Part shown: positions 28,468 to 38,300 of the stretch, one piece after another
How positions within the stretch are numbered: position 1 is the stretch's first letter
How the letters are laid out: every line of letters starts with the position of its first letter
Assembly: GCF_049243985.1 (NCBI RefSeq)
Contig: NC_135369.1
Location: 79,487,765-79,551,764 of the forward strand
Reading direction: 5' to 3'
Length of the DNA: 64,000 nt
From: Paroedura picta
Taxonomy: Eukaryota; Chordata; Lepidosauria; Squamata; Gekkonidae
The notes under the pieces: model-generated
What the model saw: the letters and a program-made list of their open reading frames with translations, nothing else
Databases searched by the model: none
What the model was told of the DNA's origin: nothing
Made by a program: the position numbers and the translations under genes

Positions 28468-28993
28468 CTAGCAAGAAAGCCCATTGCAAGCAGGAATGAA
28501 CTGGGCGCTAGGACCCAGGGGACATTGGGAGGTGCAGATCTCTCTCTCTCTCTGTGTCTCTCTCTCCCACTGCGTTCTCGGGGTGCCTTGCAGCAGGAGG
28601 CAGAGCAGGTAATTAGGGCTCGTTCTTAGGAGGGAAATAGGGTTGGTGTGCAGTTTGCTCTCTGTCTCTCCCTCAGTCGCAGCAGGGGCGGCTCTCTCTG
28701 TGTCACTGTCAGCAGCTTGGGGCAGCTCTCTCTGTGTCTCTCTGCCTCCCTTGCAGGAGGAGTGATAGGAGGGAATGAGGACTCGTGCTCGATCTCGCAG
28801 GGCTCTGTGTCTTTCTCTGTCTCTGGTGCATCTGAGAGGAATGTGGCTAGAGTCCAGGGAGGGAGGGCAGGTGCTGTAGGGGCAGGGCCAATCAGGGTGC
28901 AGTCAGCGTTGCTGGCTGCACCCTGATTGGCCCTATTCCATCTTGGACACCCGGACACGTTCCACCCCCCAGGCTGTTTCACAAATATATAGA
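28468..28993 (-). mobile_element. Helitron-like element, minus strand, with CT-rich inside and CCAAT hairpin
   Basis: On the minus strand the 3' end reads GGGCTTTCTTGCTAG, followed by T and preceded by a GCCCA...TGGGC stem: the same terminus as the elements at 21.8-22.1 and 54.8-55.2 kb. The likely 5' end is TCTATATATTTGTG near 28,993. A 23-bp-arm hairpin with a GTT loop (28,885-28,907 with 28,911-28,933, 22 of 23 pairs) carries CCAATCAGGG. The middle holds TCTCTGTGTC-type microsatellite. Confidence 0.5.
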
Positions 28994-29451
28994 GGAACCA
29001 TGGATGGATGGATAAAGATGTGGAGAAATATCCTCCCTAGAATCCATCTCAGCATTCTCATTTCTGCATTCTACATATGCTTCAGAAGCTTTAATGCTGA
29101 TCAAAGACACAGGGAAAACTATGCATTGCTATGAGTTGCATTGCTCCCAAATCCAGAGTACACCCGAGCTTGCTTATTTATTTATTTGGCTTCTGTACTG
29201 CTCCTCACTTGATGTTTTGGGGCAGTGTACATAGAACATAGCAGTTGGAAAATACATTATAACATTTGTAACCATTTGAAACAAGGAAAATTTAATTAAT
29301 ATATAATATAACAGATCACAAACAGTGGTCTAACAGATGAGGGGGAGATTTGGGCATCCGTGTTGCAGTTTCCTGCTGGTTGGGTTGAATTTGAGGTCAC
29401 TGGTCTTATCCAGAAGCCTGGCACAAGAGCTTCATTTTTCAGGCTCTATGG
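28994..29451. other. Intergenic with an L2/SINE tail scrap
   Basis: 29,170-29,240 resembles an L2-type tail on the minus strand (TTATTTATTTGGCTTCTGTACTGC). Nothing else recognised. Confidence 0.4.
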
Positions 29452-29820
29452 CAGTGGTCTGCAACCTTTTTTAGGCTGCGGACTGGGGGGGGGGGAGTGT
29501 GATCCGGCGGCCGTGCATGTGCAAACGCGCATGTGTGACATGCACGGCCACATGCACGCATGCACAGCAATTTTGCGCGTGCACAACAGGTCCTCGCATG
29601 TGCATTTGCGTCATGCATGGCCACGCTTCCCTCTCCCCCCCCCCTCCCACAAAAAGAAGCTTGCCGGGCCGCAAGCTAATGGGCCGCTTTGACAACCGAT
29701 TTGCTTGCGGCCTGGGAAGTTTCTCACTGTGGGGGGGGGGCGGGGAGAGGGAGCCACGGCCCGGTGCCGGGGTCTTCACGGCCTGGCACCGGGCCGCAGC
29801 CCGGTGGTTGGGGACCACTG
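29452..29820. mobile_element. hAT-like MITE, alternating purine/pyrimidine interior
   Basis: CAGTGGTCTGCAACC ... GGTTGGGGACCACTG ends. Flanking 8-mers CTCTATGG (29,444-29,451) and CTCTACGG (29,821-29,828) agree at 7 of 8. Positions about 29,510-29,620 are dominated by CATGTGCA/GCGCGTGC-type alternation. It shares its last 60 bp with the copy at 27.1 kb. Confidence 0.88.
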
Positions 29821-29825
29821 CTCTA

Positions 29826-30240
29826 CGGAACTGTTTGAATTCTGATAGGGCCTCATTGGGAATTGAGAATCACTGGTATAGAGTGAGTTGCTCTTCGGGG
29901 ACTATAGACTAAGATATGGTCCTTGAGGTATGCAGGACTCTGACCACATGTGGTCTTGAAACCTGATCCAGTATTGAGTTGGTAACCAGTACAGCTGCTG
30001 AGGTATTGGGGTAATATGGTGTTCTCTTTGGTGTTTGGGAGAGAACTCGGGTTGCTGCAGTTTGAACCGACTGTAGTTTCCAGAGCAGGGATAAGGGAAG
30101 GTATGTGTGGAGTGAGTTGCAGTAATCCAGTCCAGAGGTGACCATTGCATGGATTGATGTGGCAAGATGTTCTGGGGTCAGATAGGGCACTAATAGTTTC
30201 GCTTGGCAGAGTTGGAAGAATCACAGTCCCATGCAAGAAA
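29826..30240 (-). mobile_element. L2 LINE fragment, minus strand
   Basis: Minus-strand translation gives L2 RT C-terminal pieces (LTPEHLATSIHAMVTSGLDYCNSL; AATRVLSQTPKR) with shifted frames. The MITE at 29.45 kb lies against its 3' side. Confidence 0.75.
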
Positions 30241-32186
30241 TTGACGGTTCATTAGGAGAAATGGAAGAATGGCAGCTGTGCTACTCTTGTGTGTGTGTGC
30301 GTGCGTGTGCGCCCCAACTGGAGTAACCCTTCCGGAGCTCTGGAATAATTGGACTAAATGCTTATGGACTCATAAACTGCTGATCAGGTATATGTGGCAT
30401 CAGATATTAAGAAATTACTCATGAACAAGGAGAAAACTGCTTGTAATCAGATTATATGCAGTCTTTTCTCATAATAAGAGTTTCTGCATGAATGGATATT
30501 TGCTAGAGAATATTACTTTATCACATAACCTATGATTGCTTTTTTTGGGGGGTAGTGATCCCTTTGAGATTAACTGATCCCCTGGCCCAATTAGTCTATT
30601 TATTAAGAAAGCCCATGTAATAATGCTATTGTTCTTTAAATTCTTGTGTTGTCTTCCCAATGATTGCTTTTAAGAGAACCAAGAATCTAAGGAAACATCT
30701 AAGCCTGTAGTAATACATATAAATGTGAGAAAATAAAAAGGAAAATGTTAATGTTAGTTATTTAAAAATTGATTTACATAATGGCAGTTGTTTTGTCTGA
30801 AATTAGTTGATTTAAATTTGGACTTGTTTGATGTATACTGTATAAAGTTTATTAACTGTCAATCATGCTTTTAATGAAATTGTTCTTTGGGTCAGTTTTT
30901 AGATATCAAAATGTATTTAATTTTACAATAGTAAAAAAATTACAGAAGGAACCTAACAGTCCTTTAACTACATATCCGTAGTCCTCTCTGGAGGTGCATG
31001 CTGGAATATTTTAAAACCATCTCATGTTTCTTCTAAGCTGCTTTTTCTTCTACGAGAGTACGATGGAGGCTCTGAAACATGTCCTGTTTCCTCCCTTTCC
31101 TAATGTTTCCAGTTTCTGGAGCTTGGCCCGCATCAGAGTAGATAAGAACTGGATGCCTCAGGATCATTCTTTTGGGATAGCCTGAATTAATTATCTGAAT
31201 ATATTCTTCATGGGTAATAAGTACTAATTGTCTTCAGAAAGAAAGGAAGAAAACCACTCAAACAATCACCCAAGAATGCTCTGGAAGGAATCTGGTTATA
31301 CAGATGGACATACCAAGTCTACCTGATCTGATTCTACTTTTGAAAATGTCACCATACCCATGTTTTGACATGCTTCAGGGTAGAATACAGCACTATAATT
31401 GAGTGCTGCATTCAGTTGTTTAAGAATTCTGAGTACTGATTATTAACACTGGAAGATTGTGTGCTTTCTTTTATCTTAGATGCAATGCAGAATCTATACA
31501 TGTGAACGCTAAATTCTAAAACAACAGTAAAGAGTATTTCATTTATATTTTATTTGTTAACATGCTGACAGCAAATAATCTAGATTTAATAATGCAGCCA
31601 ATTGAAGTTTCTTTGAAAGTTACAGTAAAACACATAGTTTCTGAAATACTGAACATCCAAGAATTTTTAATGTTGGCATTTAATATATGAAATAAATAAT
31701 AAATGTTGTCAGTTTAAGTTACATAACTTAATAGATTTGACAGAAAAATCTGAAAGGAAATATTAAAAATTGAGACTTCTGCATGCTATAAAGATGTATA
31801 CACAGCAAATATATCCCTCAATCATATGCAGAGATAGAGTTGAGTATGCCTAACTTTGCTTTGGATTTGGCTCCTTAAGTCCTTCTCCTTGTAGTACTGC
31901 AGTATTGTATCAGTACCTCTAATTGCCCCAAAGCAGTGGAATCTCACACTTACAGAACTCTTACACAGGCATTGGTGGCAGGACAAAGCAGAGCTAGTAG
32001 GAAATTTCTACTAAATTTGCACAACATTTAGCTTAAGATATATAATACCAGTAAGAGGGAACTCAGGGCTAATTGTGCAAACTGTCTTAAAAACAGATTA
32101 TGAATTTCTTGTGGAAAAGGTAAACAGTTCTTTGAATTACTTATATTTTAATATTAAAGTTTCTTGAAAATAACATTATTGTACAG
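30241..32186. other. Intergenic between CATSPERE and DESI2, nothing recognised
   Basis: AT-rich DNA with a short GTGTGTGTGCGTGCG run near 30,288-30,312. No exon, RNA gene or repeat recognised. Confidence 0.4.
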
Positions 32187-32192
32187 TTTATT
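32187..32192 (-). terminator. Candidate CATSPERE poly(A) signal
   Basis: AATAAA on the minus strand, 13 bases after the stop codon. This would give a very short 3' UTR, and later signals cannot be excluded. Confidence 0.5.
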
Positions 32193-32205
32193 TACAACAG
32201 AGAAG

Positions 32206-32392
32206 TTATTCTTCTTTCTTAAGTTCATCGGCTGAACTTGTTGAACTAAGACGTGAATGAAGGGGCAGCCTACGATAATCAGAACTGTGTGTCCGAAATA
32301 TTGTAACATATCTGAAGTAGCTGAAGACAAGGACTCCCAAAAACAGCATTATTATCATGGCAGAGAATACAGCAATCTTAATGCTACTTAGG
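32206..32392 (-). CDS. CATSPERE: CATSPERE last exon: transmembrane helix and tail
   Basis: Encodes SLSSIKIAVFSAMIIMLF and the rest of the single membrane helix, then a 40-residue cytoplasmic tail ending ADELKKEE. TAA at 32,206-32,208. Confidence 0.87.
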
Positions 32393-35300
32393 CTGGAAGA
32401 GAAAAAAAACATAATATACTTTTTATACTTTTTAAATATTTTGTAACAGGTTCATATTATAGCCTTGAGTGTACCCATTTCAAATACTAATTACAATAGA
32501 AAATTAGTACCCAAAAGTCCTGCAAAGCAATCCTATATTTGTTTACTGAGACATACTCTGGGAGATCTGTGAGTAGGATCTCAGATAGCTTTTTTTTTGG
32601 GGGGGGGGGAAATTAGCAGTGTCACATGCTGCTTTGAACATTTGGAAGGGGTGACTGTGTGAATAACTTTTTCCTCTCATACTTTTTGTGGAAAGTTGCT
32701 TTGGGTAGGCTTTAATTTGAATAATTAGCACAAATTCAAAAGACAGGGAGCTAGGACAAGGCAGGCTGTAAGTAAACTCAATGAGAAGCCTCCTTCCAAA
32801 AACAAACCTCTTGAAAAACTGGGGGTGCAGGTGTAACCCTGAGTTCACTAGAGAGAATTAAAGAGTTGGAGTATTCCTTATAAGGAAAAAAGGCACAATT
32901 TCCCAAGAGTGATTGGAGGGCCTGTAGCTGCAGTGAGAAGTACTCTCCTCTCAGAAGCATTCCTTTGTATGAAAACGATATATATTAACATTTTAGGTGA
33001 AGAATTGTATTGTTATCTGCGTCCTGATGCCTTTCATCTTAACATGCAAAGATACAAGCGACTTCTGTGAAGAACAGAAGACCTCCCAACACAGCAAAGC
33101 TGCAAGTTGGTGCATCTTCAAAGAACTGCTTAGACAGAAGCCAGAAGGACTGTGTCCCTGGTCTTCCCAAATACAACAGGCCTGAATTATTATTTCTTGG
33201 TTGTTGTTGTATATTTATTCATTTAGATTTTTATACTGCCCTTCCATACAGCTCTGGGCGGTTTACATAAAACATTTTAGAATGTTTACATGGAACAATA
33301 TAAATATCAGTATAACATTAACAATAACATAGCAACTAGAATAACTAGAACAACATTTCAACAACAATAACTGACACTCCCTTGGTAGGTTTGACCTCTT
33401 CGTTTGGTTTAATTAATAATTAATTTAAATTATTAATATTTAAATAATTAAATATGTTTAATTATTGTTCCAAATATGATATCTTCTGAAGTATGGTTCT
33501 TTTCATATATCCAGGTGTCACAGGGTGGGGTAATAGACATGAACTCTGTTCTTCAATTTAAAATGTTTATTTGATATTGCCGCTTAAACTGAATAGGTTG
33601 TATAGGGAAATCAGTCATCTTGGATCCCCCCTCCCAGTTTTTCTCATTGAATAATTAGGAGATTTTGAGAAAATATCGGATAGGCTATGGAGAGAGTGGA
33701 GAACCTCTAGCAGAGCAATGCTAAGATCCCACAGGTGAAAGTTTAATTTTAAAAATAGAATAATAAATTTATTTTTGTGACAAGGAGTTAAAATATTGAC
33801 CTGGCTGTACTTTGTTCCTTCTAAAGGCTTTCTAGTCATGTATTATAATCCAGAGGGGGGATCCACTCCAAAGTTTTTATTGCTGTTTTCTGTTCCCTGT
33901 AACTGCTTTCTTTCTCCTCAATCCTGTCATCCCTATGTCAGAATCACATGATTGCTGCCATGGTGTTCATGAACCTAAATGTAAACATTTTGGATTTCTG
34001 TATAACTAGCTTGTCTGCTTTGGCTCTGTATAACTGTATTTCTGAACTGCTTGATTCTTCTTTGCAACATTACCAGACAGTCTTATCTTTGTCAGTGGCT
34101 GTAGCTACTGGAACCAAGGTCAAGGAGGTTTGGGCTATCGCCTTGGCTGCTGTCCTGGATGGCACCTGGACTTGGTAGGGGGAACCTTCTTTGGGAATGA
34201 GAACTTCTTTGGGTGGGAAACTTTGGAGTAAATGTACTGTATTTTGAAAGTGCAGGCCAGTTTCGGCTTTGAACGTCTAAGGTATTGATCTGCTTGGAAA
34301 ATAAACGTTTTCTCTTAAAGAAGTAGTTATTTCCAGTCTGTCAACCTGACACCCTGCTGTTTTTCTCCTCTAATCCTCCTGTGTCCATTTTTCTCCCCCA
34401 TTGTGGTTGTATTTTTAAATTTCTCCATATTCTACATCATATGAAAGAAACTTGTCAATGTTTGGAAAAATATTTACTATATCACAGAGTAACTAAATAC
34501 ACAAGAGATGCCATTGTTCTAATCCATGCAAATAATCAGTTTTCTGAATATGGAAATCCAGGGGTCTATGAGAATGAATATGAAATTTCAGAAGTGGAAG
34601 TGATTACATTTTTGATGTAGAACACATCTATTGCCACACTCCCAAAAATGGAAATGATTATGGATGTGACATCTGTTGTCCCGCCTTAGGGAGTGTGGCA
34701 GTAGATATCTGCAGTGGCAGCAGAGCTGTGTGGCTCAGTGCTGGCCCTTGGAGCTCTGCCAGGGTGCCAACCATCTTCCTAGGCCCGTTCTGCCCTTAGG
34801 GGAGATGTTGGAACAGCAGAGATGCAGCCTGCAAGGTAAGGAGGGGAAAGAGAAGGAGAGTCTGTGTGTGTGTGTGAGAGAGTAAGAGGAAGGGAGGGAC
34901 CAGGAAGAAGAGGCAAGGTAAGGAGGGGAAAGAGAAGGAGAGTCTGTGTGTGTGAGAGAGAGAGAAAGGAAGGGAGGGACCAGGAAGAAGAGGCAAGGGG
35001 GGAGTGGGGGGAGGAATTTGTGTCTGCATGTGTATCTATAAAGGAGAGTAAGGGGGAGATGCAAGGGGGGCAGGAATTTGTGACTCCTCTCCCTTATGTG
35101 GATGTATTCCACATAAGGGGCAAAAATCCTTGTCAGTAGACCCCCCCCCCCCCGAAACTGATTCTGATAAGTGGAGGATAAACTTCATTGCGGTATTTCC
35201 TAGCATGAATAATCACAGGCCTCAATGCCATGATCTGAAATTTCCTGCCCTGTGCTATCTTTTTTGTCAGTTTCAACATCCAACCTACTTAAGCATTCTG

Positions 35301-38300
35301 GAGAATTTTACCATCATGTCAATGTTTTCTTTTATTTTTAAATTTTTCTTATTTTTTTGACTTATGCAGACTGTTTACAGCTTGTTGTTCTGTCCTGAAT
35401 CTGAGTACATATGTAAACTAAAAATTACATAAAACTATACTAAAATGTAAATAATACTTTTAAAATTTCATAAATACACCAAACAGCAAAATCTTGCATT
35501 AAATACATAAGCTATTTTATGTTGGTAATATAATGTAATACATTGTAGGTTTGATAAGATAATAAACTTTACATACTTCCCTTGTGACCTAGAGTGACAC
35601 TTAAAGATCGTTAATACATTGTTACATCCACTCATATTAAGCAAGATAACTGATGAGGTAGAACTATTTGTTGTTTGTGCTTTCCGAAATATTTTAATTT
35701 TCCCAGTGCTATTTAGGTAGTTAATATTTAGCTTGTCAGTTTTTAATTACCTTTCAGTGATGCCATATGTACGAACAGCAAATAATGCAGACAAGTCACA
35801 AAAACTGTAACAAATCCAGAGAAGAGACTGTATTACTTTTGTATTTCAATTACATGTATGTCAGAATATCAAAACATAATGAAAATATCCAAAGAAACTG
35901 CATCATGATCATTGCAATGCATCACAACAGATTTGTTTGAATTTAGACCAGCTCACAGCACGGTTCTTGGGCTAAAGAATAAGTCTGTGTATTTTGGTTT
36001 AACTATGGTGCACAGATTTTTCTCTTGTGCCTCTTGTGGCGCAGAGTGGTAAGGCAGCCGTCTGAAAGCTTTGCCCATGAGGCTGGGAGTTCAATCCCAG
36101 CAGCCGGCTCAAGGTTGACTCAGCCTTCCATCCTTCCGAGGTCGGTAAAATGAGTACCCAGCTTGCTGGGGGGTAAACGGTAATGACTGGGGAAGGCACT
36201 GGCAAACCACCCCGTATTGAGTCTGCCATGAAAACGCTGGAGGGCGTCACCCCAAGGGTCAGACATGACTCGGTGCTTGCACAGGGGATACCTTTACCTT
36301 TACAGATTTTTCTTGGGAATTATATACTCTGTATGTATTATAGTGGCTGCTGGCTTTCAGATAAATCCTGGCTGAGGTTGAGGCTACCATATCTTCTATA
36401 TTTTGAGGCATTAGATGTGGGTGACTTTTCTCCTAGTCTAGCGCAAAAAAGTTCTTGCTCATCTTTCTCTCATCTTTCTCATTTACTCTTCTTGCTTCTA
36501 CTGGATCAATGTTATTTGTTGTTTTTTTCAAAAACAGCATCCAAAATAATCCCTTTTTTGTATTTTTAAAGATGTTCTTATACCCATACATGGGAATCAG
36601 TGAACTAAAATGGACAGGAATGGGTGAATTTAATTCAGATTACTATCAGGTATACTACTGTGGGCAAGAATCTCTCAGAAGAAATGGAATAGCCTTCATA
36701 ATCAGTAAGAGAGTAGGAAAAGCAGTCTTGGGATACAATCCCCAAAATGACAGAATGATTTCAGTTCAAATCCATTGCAAACCATTCAACATCACAGTAA
36801 ATCCCTCCTTTACTTTATGTTTGCTCCTCACATAACTGAAAAATCTTTTCTTGTTACAATGGGCTTCCCTGGCCAATCTTAGCTCACTCTCAGCTTTGGC
36901 CTTTCTTATGATTGATCTACAGTGCCTAGTAACCTGTAGGTACTCTTCTTTAGAGCTCTGTCCTTCCCTCCATTTCCTGAACATTTTCCTTTTCTTTCTT
37001 AGTTCCTCTTGAAGTTCTCTGTTCATCCAAATAGGCTTCTTAGAGCTCCTGCAGTGTTTTCGTCTTTCTGGGATAGTCATGGATTGAGCATGCAATAGCT
37101 CTTTTTGAGTAGTGCCCACCCTTCACATGCTCCCTTCCCTTCCAGCATTCTCGTCCATGGTGTGACACTCATCATGTCTCTGAGTTTATTAAAGTTTGCC
37201 CTACGAAAATCCAACATCCGCGTCTGGCTACAAGCTTCCTTGGCTCCCCATCTCAAAAGGAATTCTATGAGGACATGGTCACTTCCCCCTAGGGTCCCCA
37301 CCTCCTTCACCTCATCCACCAACTTTTGCCTGTTGGTCAGTATTAAGTCCAGTATGGCTGAACCTCTTGTGGGTTCATCTACCATTTGATAAATGAAATT
37401 GTCAGCCAGGCAGGTCAGAAACTTGCATGACTGAGGACGCTTCACAGAGTTTGTTTCCCAGCACACATCTGGGAAATTGAAGTCACCCATGATGACAAAG
37501 ACCTGCCGCTTGGATATTTTCTCAAGCTGCTCACAAAGTGCAGCATCCACATCCTCTCGTTGGTCAGGCGGTCGGTAGCAGACACCAACCACCACAATGT
37601 TTGTTTTCCCCTCGCTTATTTTCACCCAGATGCTTTCCACTGTAGATATGCTCTCCTTCACTAGAATTTCCTGACAGGTAAGCCCTTTCCTCACATACAG
37701 TGCCACTCCTCCACCTCTTCGATCTATTCTGTTTTTTCTGAACAGTTCATATCCATCCACCATTACATTCCAGTCATGAGAATCATTCCACCAAGTTTCT
37801 GTGATGCTTACTAGATCATACCTTTCCATCAGCATGAGAAGTTCCAGCTCTTCCTTTTTATTGCCCATGCTTCGGGCGTTAGTATAAAGACATCTGAATC
37901 CTTTTACTTTTGGTTCCTTATGAGCTGGCCTTGCCGGTTGTACTGCCTCCAATCGTTTTCCTTCCATACACTCCCTATGTTGATCGTCTCCTTCCCCTAG
38001 TGGCTTTAGTTTAAAGCTCTCCTGATGAATCTCCCCAGGTTCCTGCCAAACACATTCTTCCCCAGTTTCAATAAGTGCAGTCCATCAGGTGCTAGTAGGC
38101 CTTCCTCAAGAAAGCCTATCTCATGGTCCCAGAAACCAAATCTCTCCTGCCGGCACCAACTACGCAGCCAGTGATTCACCTCCATTATCTTCCTCTCCCG
38201 ATGCATTCCTCTTCCCTTGACAGGCAAGATTGAAGAGAATACCACTTGTGCCCCCATTTGCTTGAGCTTCCTCCCCAGATCTTGATAGTCTTTTTTAATA

